From positions 992,001 to 1,056,000 of the forward strand of contig NZ_CP059856.1 of assembly GCF_009193325.2 (NCBI RefSeq): a DNA stretch of 64,000 nucleotides. The letters are read 5' to 3'. The notes below the pieces were generated by a model. The model was not told the origin of the DNA. It saw only the letters and a program-made list of their open reading frames with translations, and did no database searches. Below, one piece after another: positions 27,105 through 35,138 of this stretch. The position numbers and the translations under genes are program-made. Positions within the stretch are counted from its first letter, which is position 1. Each line of letters opens with the position of its first letter. The stretch comes from Bacteroides zhangwenhongii. GTDB taxonomy: Bacteria; Bacteroidota; Bacteroidia; Bacteroidales; Bacteroidaceae.

Positions 27105-28496
27105 ATGAAAAAATATAAACTAATACTATTCCTATCAACTGCCTTGTTATCAGTTGCTTGTACAGATAGTTTCTTCGATTTGGAACCGAGTAGCAGTGTG
27201 CCTACCGACAAGGTATATAAGACAGCGGAAGATTTTAATGTAGCCGTGATAGGATGTTACTCCAAATTGCAGACACAAGTTTCCTATTTTACAGAGTGTT
27301 GCGAATATCGGAGTGATAATTTGACATTGAGTGCGCCCACTGCCGGAACACAAGACCGTTATGATATCGATCAGTTTGCAGATAAAGCTTCTAACGGAAT
27401 TTTGGAAGCCGCCTGGGCGAACTTTAATAATGGAGTCTATCGTTGCAATCTTGTATTAGATAGAATTGATGAGGCCAACTTCGATGCGACTCTGAAAAAA
27501 CAATATAAAGGCGAAGCTCTTTTCATCCGTGCCCTTACTTATTTTAATATGTATCGTTTATGGGGAGGGATACCGATGACTAATAAAGTGGTGACGGTGG
27601 CTGAAGCTCTTAAAATCGGGCGCAGTTCCGATCAACAGGTTTATGATTTTCTTGTCGGTGATTTGAATCAGGTTGTTAATGAAAATATGTTGCCGTCTTC
27701 TTATACAAGTGCCGATATGGGACGAGTGACTTCCGGTGCTGCAATGGCATTGCTCGGCAAGATTTACCTGACTTTCCATAAATGGACGGAGGCTCGCAAT
27801 GTGCTATCTCAACTAGTGGGTCGGTATTCTTTAATGACTACTCCCGAACAGGTGTTTGACGTGAACAATAAAATGAACGATGAGATTATTTTTGCTGTTC
27901 GCTTTAATAAAGATGTCGAAGGAGAAGGACATGGATATTGGTTCTCTATTATTAATCTGACTGATGATACCAATCAGACAAAGTCTCTGAAAGAGTGCTA
28001 CAAAGATGGGGATAAGCGCAAGAATCTGATTACCTATGTAAAGGTGGAAGATAAAGTATGCGTGATGAATAAATTTAAAGATGTCAAAAGTGCGACCTAT
28101 AATACAGTCGGTAATGACCAGATTATTCTCCGTTATGCCGATGTGCTGTTGATGTACGCCGAAGCTTTGAATGAAATCAGTTATAGTAATTTGCAGAATT
28201 CAGAAGCTATGGTTGCTTTGAATGCTGTGCATACTCGTGCCGGATTGTCTCCGCTTCAGATAACAGAACTTCCCGACCAGGATAGCTTCCGTAAAGCGAT
28301 TATGTTGGAACGTCAACAGGAGTTTCCTTATGAGGGACAGCGTTGGTTCGATTTGGTACGTATGGGAGGTGCTAAGGAGGCTATGAAAGCAGAAGGACAT
28401 ATTATTCAGGACTATCAATTCCTGTATCCTATTCCTAAAACGGAGTTGGAAAGAATAAACAACACAGAACTGCTGTGGCAGAATACGGGATATTAA
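27105..28496 (+). CDS. SusD-like surface lipoprotein
   Basis: A 463-aa RagB/SusD-family lipoprotein (lipobox SVAC, Cys about 19, followed by TDSFFDLEPSS). Helical repeats typical of SusD are visible (ALFIRALTYFNMYRLWGGIP; ERQQEFPYEGQRWFDLVRMG). It should act as the lid over the SusC barrel and bind substrate at the surface. It starts 23 bases after susC and is followed 27 bases later by the beta-propeller lipoprotein. Confidence 0.95.
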   Translation: MKKYKLILFLSTALLSVACTDSFFDLEPSSSVPTDKVYKTAEDFNVAVIGCYSKLQTQVSYFTECCEYRSDNLTLSAPTAGTQDRYDIDQFADKASNGILEAAWANFNNGVYRCNLVLDRIDEANFDATLKKQYKGEALFIRALTYFNMYRLWGGIPMTNKVVTVAEALKIGRSSDQQVYDFLVGDLNQVVNENMLPSSYTSADMGRVTSGAAMALLGKIYLTFHKWTEARNVLSQLVGRYSLMTTPEQVFDVNNKMNDEIIFAVRFNKDVEGEGHGYWFSIINLTDDTNQTKSLKECYKDGDKRKNLITYVKVEDKVCVMNKFKDVKSATYNTVGNDQIILRYADVLLMYAEALNEISYSNLQNSEAMVALNAVHTRAGLSPLQITELPDQDSFRKAIMLERQQEFPYEGQRWFDLVRMGGAKEAMKAEGHIIQDYQFLYPIPKTELERINNTELLWQNTGY

Positions 28497-28523
28497 TAGG
28501 ATTAAACTAAAAGAAATCAAACG

Positions 28524-30497
28524 ATGAAAAAAATAATATATAGCTTGTTGTTCATTTTCACGGTAGTCTTTACTGCTTGTGAAGAAGATCTGCCAAAGGC
28601 AAGTTTCGATTTATATGAACTGAAGTCACTAACGGCAACAGCCGGAGATATGAATGTGACTCTTTCCTGGGAAGCATACGAGAACGCCCGTCCGAATGAA
28701 TATTTGATTCTTTGGACTTCCGGATCATCAGAAGCGGAAGGAGGCGAGATGACTGTGGATGCAAAAACAATGACTACCACTATCAATAATCTGGTGAATG
28801 ATGTTGCTTACACTTTTTCTGTGCAACCTCGTTATGGGGGAGGATTGGCCAGTAAAACTACTGCTGCCTGTACACCGAAGAATGCAAGATATCCGATTTC
28901 TGATCTGACGGCAGCAGCCGGCAATGAAAGAGTGCGTTTGAGATGGACGAAACCTGCAAGTGAACGTTTCACTCGCTATCAGGTTACCGTGAATCCCGGT
29001 AATCAGATTATCAATCTGGATGATACTTCATTGGAAGAATACATCGTCGATGGTTTGACTAACGATCAGGAATATACATTTAATGTAGTCTGTGTTTATC
29101 CTACAGGCAATTCTATTGCGGTGGAAACTTCTGCTACTCCCGGATTGATCTATCCTATTCTTGCTAGTACGGAACTGGTTGTGTGGGAGCCTTCTACCTT
29201 TGCTTATAACGATATGTATTTCATGGCTGGTGAAGTGAAATCGGTAAGTTGGGATTTTGGTGATGGTACGACATCGGGAGAAAACAATCCGGTGCATGCT
29301 TTTGCTACTACCGGTACTTATACAGTGGCCGTAACGGTGACTTATGTTAATAATACCACCGAGTCGGGCAGTCTGACTGTCACGGTCGGCAATTATAAAT
29401 GGAATTCTGTCGATTTGAACTTCGGTGGACTTACCGGATATGTAAAGACCTCCAATCCGGTGTTCTCTCCGGATGGAAAAACAATGTATATCCCGACATC
29501 TACTCCTGCGGGTCATTTGTTTGCTATTGACGTAGTGAGCGGTGAATTCAAGTGGGTGTTTGCTATTGATAAGGTGACTTATGGCGGGGGAGCGTTAGTC
29601 GGTTCTGATGGCACTATTTATCAGTGTGTGAGTGATGCTTCTGTAAATAATGTATATGCAATAGCTCCTACTAATGGTAAACAGAAATGGGCGGTTAAAT
29701 TGGATGGTGCAATAGGAGCTTTCCCTGCATTGTCTGAAGATGGTGTCCTTTATTGTTTGACTAATAAAAGCATATTGTATGCACTTGATGTAGTTAATCA
29801 GGGTAGTATCAAGTGGCAGAAAAAGTTAGATGGTGACACGGGAGGTGCTGTTGTCCTTGATAAGAAAGGCAATGTCTATGCCGGTACGAATGCAACAATT
29901 TATGCCTTCAACTCAAAAGGTGAATCGCTTTGGACATTGGAAGGAGATAATAAAGTGACAGAACGAGGAGCTTTTGCGTTGAATGGTAATATGCTTTATG
30001 CAACATTGAAGGGAGGTGGACTTGTGGCTGTGGATATGACAAACGGAATGAAGAAATGGACGTATCCGACCACGAAAGGAGATGCTTATTTTCCGATTGT
30101 TGATAAAAATGGCAATGTCTATTTTACTGAAAAAGGATCACAGACTGTTCATGCAGTAAATGCCGGCGGATCTAAAATCTGGGAGAAAAATGTGGGTAAC
30201 AATTTGAACTACAGTGGAGGTGCTTTGAGTACGGATGGTATTCTTTATATAGGTACCCAATCGAATAACAAAGTGCTGGGACTTGATATTACTAATGGTA
30301 ACATTGTTTTTGAAGAAACTGTGGGACAACAAGTAATGGCAGCTGTTACTATTGGCCCCGATAAACGGCTTTATTGCGGAACGATCGGATCTGATAATAT
30401 CGGTTCGATAAAGGCATTTGCTATCAATAAGACGTTGGAGTCGGACTCCTGGAGTATTCGTGGTGGTGATGTTCAAGGTACAAACCGTCAAAAGTAA
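28524..30497 (+). CDS. Surface lipoprotein: two FN3-like domains, PKD domain, PQQ-like beta-propeller
   Basis: A 657-aa lipoprotein (lipobox FTAC followed by EEDLP, an acidic surface-export signal). Residues about 28-110 and 118-205 are fibronectin-III-like; about 215-295 is a PKD domain (SWDFGDGTTSGENNPVHAFA); about 300-655 is a beta-propeller with repeated motifs such as AIDVVSGEFKWVF, AIAPTNGKQKWAV, AVDMTNGMKKWTY and GLDITNGNIVFEE. It occupies the SusE position of the operon and is likely a surface binding protein, though no ligand can be deduced. The lectin-like role is inference from position. Confidence 0.82.
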   Translation: MKKIIYSLLFIFTVVFTACEEDLPKASFDLYELKSLTATAGDMNVTLSWEAYENARPNEYLILWTSGSSEAEGGEMTVDAKTMTTTINNLVNDVAYTFSVQPRYGGGLASKTTAACTPKNARYPISDLTAAAGNERVRLRWTKPASERFTRYQVTVNPGNQIINLDDTSLEEYIVDGLTNDQEYTFNVVCVYPTGNSIAVETSATPGLIYPILASTELVVWEPSTFAYNDMYFMAGEVKSVSWDFGDGTTSGENNPVHAFATTGTYTVAVTVTYVNNTTESGSLTVTVGNYKWNSVDLNFGGLTGYVKTSNPVFSPDGKTMYIPTSTPAGHLFAIDVVSGEFKWVFAIDKVTYGGGALVGSDGTIYQCVSDASVNNVYAIAPTNGKQKWAVKLDGAIGAFPALSEDGVLYCLTNKSILYALDVVNQGSIKWQKKLDGDTGGAVVLDKKGNVYAGTNATIYAFNSKGESLWTLEGDNKVTERGAFALNGNMLYATLKGGGLVAVDMTNGMKKWTYPTTKGDAYFPIVDKNGNVYFTEKGSQTVHAVNAGGSKIWEKNVGNNLNYSGGALSTDGILYIGTQSNNKVLGLDITNGNIVFEETVGQQVMAAVTIGPDKRLYCGTIGSDNIGSIKAFAINKTLESDSWSIRGGDVQGTNRQK

Positions 30498-30503
30498 GCG
30501 ATA

Positions 30504-31385
30504 ATGAGAGTTCCTGTTTTTATCTTATTTATGGCGATGACAATGGGTTTATATGCACAGAAATATAAAGTAGGTACGACTACAGCTTTGTGGAAAGTAC
30601 CTGCTTCCACAGACTTTTCTCAAGCCCGGTCTGTGGGGGTAGAGTATGTGGAAGTAGCATTTAACCAGTGTTATAGAGGAGTTCCGGCAGATGAAGTTGT
30701 TCCTCGTATCCGGGATATGAAAGCAAAAATTGATAGTGCTGGTATCAAGGTCTGGTCTATACATCTTCCTTTCTCACGCACGTTGGACATATCGGTGCTG
30801 GATGAAAAGAAAAGGAAAGAAAATGTAGATTTTATGGCGGAGATGATTGAACAGTGCGCTCAATTTCAGCCGAAATGTTTAGTGCTGCATCCTAGTTCCG
30901 AGCCTATTGCTGACAGTATTCGGGCACAAAGAATAACTAACGCTTCCAGGTCTATCGCTTATCTGAAAAAATATGCAGATCAAATAGGAGCACAGTTGTG
31001 CATCGAAAATCTGCCGAGAACTTGTCTGGGTAATACTCCTGAAGAGCTTTTGGAGATAATCAAAGATATTCCGGGTGTGAAGGTTTGTTTTGATACCAAT
31101 CATTATACTAAAGGGACGACAGAGCATTTTGTAGAAACTGTTGGTGAACGTATAGGTACTATACATGCCTCGGACTTTGACTTTGTCAACGAGTGTCACT
31201 GGCTTCCTACACAAGGTGACATTCAATGGGGAAAGTTAATGCATGCACTCGAAGGAATCGGCTATGAAGGGGTTTTCATGTATGAAGCTACCAAAGACCA
31301 TGAAAACGACAACACACGTCCGACACCGGAACGGGTGGTTGAGACTTTCAATAAAATAATTAATGACTATAAAAATCAGAAATAA
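30504..31385 (+). CDS. Secreted sugar-phosphate isomerase/epimerase-like TIM-barrel protein
   Basis: A 293-aa protein with a cleavable signal peptide (ending MGLYAQ), so it is periplasmic. The body is an AP-endonuclease-2 / xylose-isomerase-like TIM barrel. Likely metal ligands fall in LCIENLPR, VCFDTNH, IHASDFDF and MYEAT, so the active site looks intact. Cytoplasmic relatives act on inositol derivatives (IolE, IolI) and sugar phosphates. A periplasmic copy in a phosphodiester locus could act on the released alcohol, for instance inositol or a sugar, but this is inference. It starts six bases after the propeller gene. Confidence 0.8.
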   Translation: MRVPVFILFMAMTMGLYAQKYKVGTTTALWKVPASTDFSQARSVGVEYVEVAFNQCYRGVPADEVVPRIRDMKAKIDSAGIKVWSIHLPFSRTLDISVLDEKKRKENVDFMAEMIEQCAQFQPKCLVLHPSSEPIADSIRAQRITNASRSIAYLKKYADQIGAQLCIENLPRTCLGNTPEELLEIIKDIPGVKVCFDTNHYTKGTTEHFVETVGERIGTIHASDFDFVNECHWLPTQGDIQWGKLMHALEGIGYEGVFMYEATKDHENDNTRPTPERVVETFNKIINDYKNQK

Positions 31386-31386
31386 G

Positions 31387-32445
31387 ATGGATATAATAAG
31401 AAAAATACAATATTTACTGTTTTGTCTTTTGGCAATAGGTTTTGTTGCTTGTGATGATGATGACAACAACAGTACCGAAACAGGTCATGAAGGAATTCTT
31501 ACGCAATTGGCAGAGGAAGTAGATGCCACTGCACAACAGTTGTGGAGTTCTTCTCCTTTGATTGTCAATACCGGACGTACCACTACTTTGACCAAGATCC
31601 AGGGATATGCGGATAAGTGTAAAGATGATTATTTCATCAGTTATCTGAATGGCTTCGATCAGGCAAGTACGAGTATGGAAAAGTGTGATCCGATTATCTA
31701 TTTTTATCGGAGTGCATTTGATCGTGTGATGGATGGAATTAAAAACTCAAAAGTAGAAAATGGTACGGCAGCGATCTGGTTACTCTATAATATGGGGTAT
31801 GTGGTAAAAACTCCGTCAGGATGTTTTGCTATTGACATTTCTCATCGTTGGGCGAAAGAGCTGGCACCTTATATTGATTTTCTCTGTGTTACACACAAGC
31901 ACTCCGATCATTATGATAATGATCTTATCCAGGCTATGTTTGATTTAGGTAAACCGGTGTTATCCAACTATTTGAAAGATACGACATATCCTTATACTGC
32001 AAAGGGGGATAAAGATTATGAAATTGGAAAATTCAAGATTAAAACCTGTATCACTGACCATAACAATGCCGGGTTATCTAATTTTGTGACTGTGTTTTCG
32101 ATCGATTGTGGGGAAGATACCGGTAATTTCGTCTTTATGCATGTAGGAGACTCCAACTATAAACCGGAACAATATACGAATTTGGCTTCTCATGTGAATG
32201 TCTTGATACCGCGTTATGCTCCCAATGCTCTGACCGAAAATAATATTCTGGGTTCAGGTGCGGGACAGGTGGAGCCCGATTATGTCTTGTTATCACATAT
32301 CTTGGAACTGGCTCATGCAGGTGTTGATGAATCAAGATGGTCATTGGATATGGCACTCGAACGGGCTTCGAAGATTAACTGTGAACAGACTTATGTACCA
32401 ATGTGGGGAGAAAAACTAGTCTGGAAAAACAATAAACTGAATTAA
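31387..32445 (+). CDS. Metallo-beta-lactamase-fold surface lipoprotein
   Basis: A 352-aa lipoprotein (lipobox FVAC followed by DDDDNN, a strong surface-export signal). The metal motif HxHxDH is present as H170-K-H172-S-D174-H175, followed by further candidate ligands in CITDHNN and MHVGDSN. The fold is closest in pattern to UlaG-like or NAPE-PLD-like hydrolases that act on phosphoesters or lactones; the substrate is unknown. Residues 28-150 before the catalytic part are helical and unrecognised. The start at 31387 overlaps nothing and is preferred over an upstream ATG at 31363 that lies within the previous gene. Confidence 0.78.
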   Translation: MDIIRKIQYLLFCLLAIGFVACDDDDNNSTETGHEGILTQLAEEVDATAQQLWSSSPLIVNTGRTTTLTKIQGYADKCKDDYFISYLNGFDQASTSMEKCDPIIYFYRSAFDRVMDGIKNSKVENGTAAIWLLYNMGYVVKTPSGCFAIDISHRWAKELAPYIDFLCVTHKHSDHYDNDLIQAMFDLGKPVLSNYLKDTTYPYTAKGDKDYEIGKFKIKTCITDHNNAGLSNFVTVFSIDCGEDTGNFVFMHVGDSNYKPEQYTNLASHVNVLIPRYAPNALTENNILGSGAGQVEPDYVLLSHILELAHAGVDESRWSLDMALERASKINCEQTYVPMWGEKLVWKNNKLN

Positions 32446-32465
32446 AATTCTTAATGCTTGAACTT

Positions 32466-33365
32466 ATGAAACGGATATGTAACTTCATACTTCTTCTGTG
32501 TTTGGTGCAACTGGCTGTTGCCCAAAATAGAATAGCTGAAATCAGAGAAAATCTGCTGGGAAATCATCCGGATAAAATATTGGTTGTATCCCACCGGGCT
32601 GACTGGCGTAATGCCCCGGAAAACTCATTGCAAGGTATACAGAATTGCATTGATATGGGTGTCGATATGGTGGAGATCGATTTGAAACGAACCAAAGACG
32701 GACATTTAGTAGTGATGCATGATAAAACAATCAATCGTACCATGTCCGGAAAAGGACTGGTGGAAGATTATACATTGGCCGAATTGAAAGCAATGCGTCT
32801 TAAAAATGGAGTAGCTTGTAAGACACGACATCAGATTCCTACATTGGAAGAAGTGATGTTGCTCTGCAAAGGTAAGATTATGGTAAATATTGATAAGGGG
32901 TATGATTATTTTCAGGAAGCTTATATTGTACTCGAAAAGACGGGAACGGTTGACCAGTGTGTTATCAAAGCCGGTCTTCCTTATGAACAAGTGAAAGCCG
33001 AAAACGGTGCTGTATTGGATAAAGTGATTTTTATGCCTATTGTACAGTTGCATAAAAAAGGAGCCGAAGCTATTATTGACAGTTATCAGACTCACATGAA
33101 GCCTGCTGCTTATGAGTTAGTGTTTGATAATGATAGTCCGGAGGTGCTTAACCTGATAAAAAAAGTGCGTGATACAGGTTCTAAGTTGTTTATAAACTCT
33201 CTTTGGCCCGAATTATGCGGTGGTCATGATGACGACCGTGCAGTAGAACTTCATCAACCGGATGAAAGCTGGGGATGGATCATTAATCAGGGAGCCAAAT
33301 TAATTCAAACTGACCGTCCTGCCCTCTTATTGGAGTATCTGCGCAAAAAGAAACTTCACGACTAA
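32466..33365 (+). CDS. Periplasmic glycerophosphodiester phosphodiesterase
   Basis: A 299-aa enzyme of the GDPD family, which splits glycerophosphodiesters into glycerol-3-phosphate and an alcohol. The family signature is complete: SHRADWRNAPENSLQGIQNC (His43, Arg44), MVEIDLKRTKDGHLVVMHDK with Glu, Asp and the second catalytic His. A signal peptide ends LAVAQ. ATG at 32466 gives the cleaner signal; one at 32454 is also possible. It lies next to an organophosphate antiporter that would import its product. Confidence 0.93.
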   Translation: MKRICNFILLLCLVQLAVAQNRIAEIRENLLGNHPDKILVVSHRADWRNAPENSLQGIQNCIDMGVDMVEIDLKRTKDGHLVVMHDKTINRTMSGKGLVEDYTLAELKAMRLKNGVACKTRHQIPTLEEVMLLCKGKIMVNIDKGYDYFQEAYIVLEKTGTVDQCVIKAGLPYEQVKAENGAVLDKVIFMPIVQLHKKGAEAIIDSYQTHMKPAAYELVFDNDSPEVLNLIKKVRDTGSKLFINSLWPELCGGHDDDRAVELHQPDESWGWIINQGAKLIQTDRPALLLEYLRKKKLHD

Positions 33366-33377
33366 ATAGACTTTTTC

Positions 33378-34754
33378 ATGTTGAAACAACTTATAAACTT
33401 TTACAAGGTCTCTTCACCGAGACCTTGTAACGGGGAAGCTTTGTCTTCATCCGGCTCACAACATCTTCATTCCGATGCCCGTCGTCTGAAATACCTGAAA
33501 TGGTCTACTTTCCTTTCAGCCACTTTCGGTTACGGCATGTACTATGTTTGTCGTCTTAGCCTGAATGTCGTGAAGAAGCCCATCGTAGATGAAGGAATTT
33601 TCTCCGAAACGGAACTGGGAATTATCGGTTCGGTATTGTTCTTTACTTACGCCCTTGGAAAATTTACGAATGGTTTTCTGGCTGACCGTAGCAATATCAA
33701 CCGCTTTATGACTACTGGTTTACTGGTAACTGCTTTAGTGAACCTATGTCTGGGCTTTACCCATTCTTTTATACTGTTCGCTCTCCTTTGGGGGATTAGC
33801 GGCTGGTTTCAGTCTATGGGTGCTGCTTCTTGTGTAGTGGGACTTTCCCGTTGGTTCACGGACAAAGAACGGGGTTCCTATTACGGATTTTGGTCTGCCA
33901 GCCACAATATCGGTGAGGCGTTGACCTTCCTAATTGTTGCGTCTATCGTTAGTGTATTGGGGTGGAGATACGGTTTCTTTGGTGCCGGTATTGTTGGTTT
34001 GCTTGGTGCTTTAATTGTGTGGAAGTTCTTCCATGACACTCCCGAGAGTCAGGGCTTTCCTCCTGTGAATGCTCCCAAACAGAAAGAGGAGATGAGTATG
34101 GCGGAAACGACGGACTTTAATAAAGCCCAACGCCAGGTATTGATGATGCCTGCCATCTGGATACTGGCTCTTTCGAGTGCTTTTATGTATATCAGTCGCT
34201 ATGCTATCAATAGCTGGGGTGTTTTTTATCTGGAAGCGCAAAAGGGATATTCCACGTTGGATGCCAGCTTCATTATTTCCATCTGTCCGGTCTGTGGAAT
34301 TATCGGTACCATGTTTTCGGGAGTCATTTCTGATAAACTGTTTGGCGGTCGTCGAAATGTTCCCGCCCTGATTTTCGGATTGATGAATGTTCTTGCACTT
34401 TGCCTGTTCCTGTTGGTTCCTGGTGTACACTTCTGGGTAGATGTGCTTGCCATGGTTCTTTTCGGGCTGGGTATCGGAGTTCTCATTTGTTTTTTGGGTG
34501 GTCTGATGGCAGTCGATATTGCTCCCCGCAATGCGTCGGGAGCAGCATTGGGGGTAGTCGGCATTGCCAGTTATGTTGGAGCCGGATTACAGGATGTAAT
34601 GAGTGGTGTTCTGATAGAGGGGCAGAAGACAGTTCAGAATGGAGTGGAGGTTTACGACTTTACCTATATCAATTGGTTCTGGATTGGGGCGGCTTTGTTG
34701 TCCGTACTCTTTGCCTTATTGGTTTGGAATGCAAAGTCAAAAGAGGCAGATTAG
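33378..34754 (+). CDS. GlpT/UhpC-type organophosphate:phosphate antiporter
   Basis: A 458-aa major facilitator of the organophosphate:inorganic phosphate antiporter family with 12 membrane helices. The first loop (FGYGMYYVCRLSLNVVKKPI) and the segments FLADRSNINRFM and ASCVVGLSRWFTDKERGSYYG are typical of this family, which exchanges glycerol-3-phosphate or hexose phosphate for phosphate. As last gene of the locus it would bring in the product of the phosphodiesterase. The N-terminus is about 20 residues longer than usual, and this extension is encoded by a perfect hairpin (33402-33429). Confidence 0.9.
   Translation: MLKQLINFYKVSSPRPCNGEALSSSGSQHLHSDARRLKYLKWSTFLSATFGYGMYYVCRLSLNVVKKPIVDEGIFSETELGIIGSVLFFTYALGKFTNGFLADRSNINRFMTTGLLVTALVNLCLGFTHSFILFALLWGISGWFQSMGAASCVVGLSRWFTDKERGSYYGFWSASHNIGEALTFLIVASIVSVLGWRYGFFGAGIVGLLGALIVWKFFHDTPESQGFPPVNAPKQKEEMSMAETTDFNKAQRQVLMMPAIWILALSSAFMYISRYAINSWGVFYLEAQKGYSTLDASFIISICPVCGIIGTMFSGVISDKLFGGRRNVPALIFGLMNVLALCLFLLVPGVHFWVDVLAMVLFGLGIGVLICFLGGLMAVDIAPRNASGAALGVVGIASYVGAGLQDVMSGVLIEGQKTVQNGVEVYDFTYINWFWIGAALLSVLFALLVWNAKSKEAD
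33402..33429 (+). other. Perfect inverted repeat inside the first codons of the antiporter gene
   Basis: Arms of 11 bases (TACAAGGTCTC, 33402-33412, and GAGACCTTGTA, 33419-33429) with a six-base loop TTCACC. It lies 24 bases after the ATG and encodes residues about 9-17. Confidence 0.7.
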
Positions 34755-34778
34755 TTTCAGGTATATTAGGTTAGATTG

Positions 34779-34818
34779 AAAAACACTTGTTTCCCGAAGA
34801 GGATAACAAGTGTTTTTT
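34779..34818 (+). terminator. Terminator of the phosphodiester locus
   Basis: Stem AAAAACACTTGTT (34779-34791) and AACAAGTGTTTTTT (34805-34818), loop of 13 bases, closing in a T run. It lies 25 bases after the antiporter gene. Confidence 0.85.
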
Positions 34819-34884
34819 CAATGGTATCGGTTTTTATTTCGGGAAGTTTGTAGCTACGATTCTTCCCGAAATGTTTTATCCTAT

Positions 34885-35105
34885 TTACCTCGTCTCTACC
34901 AACCAACGATTGATATTGCGAGTTTCCGCACTAAATTCCACACCGATTTTGGCGTTCCATCAGTTTGAATACAAGATAGAAAATAACCTGATAGTGACGT
35001 TCGGTCTGGTCATTCTTTCCGATATAAAATCCCTGATCGTTGTTCTTCATTGGAGTGTAAAACGGAACAAGGATAATCTTTTCAGCACGGCTTTTTCATT
35101 TAAGC
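34885..35105 (-). pseudogene. Remnant of an AAA-ATPase-like / DUF1703 gene
   Basis: On the minus strand one frame reads KIILVPFYTPMKNNDQGFYI, then NDQTERHYQVIFYLVFKLM and breaks off; a second frame continues GVEFSAETRNINRWLVETR to a stop at 34885. This matches the C-terminal DUF1703 part of the AAA-ATPase-like proteins abundant in Bacteroides, in which a short loop region and the long middle of the domain are missing here. The ATPase half is absent. The remnant ends next to the 19-bp inverted repeat at 35086-35104. A hairpin (TTTCGGGAAG, 34837-34846, and CTTCCCGAAA, 34862-34871) follows it. Confidence 0.55.
35086..35104 (+). repeat. 19-bp inverted repeat, left copy
   Basis: CACGGCTTTTTCATTTAAG. 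It is the exact reverse complement of 36600-36618; the two copies bracket the ISAs1 element. Confidence 0.85.
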
Positions 35106-35138
35106 TTTGATTTAGGGATATAATCTCCCTACCCATGC

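Noticed and set aside
34787..35110. Plus-strand frame of 107 codons just after the antiporter gene
   Set aside because: It covers the operon terminator at 34779-34818 and the minus-strand DUF1703 remnant; composition and start context do not support it.
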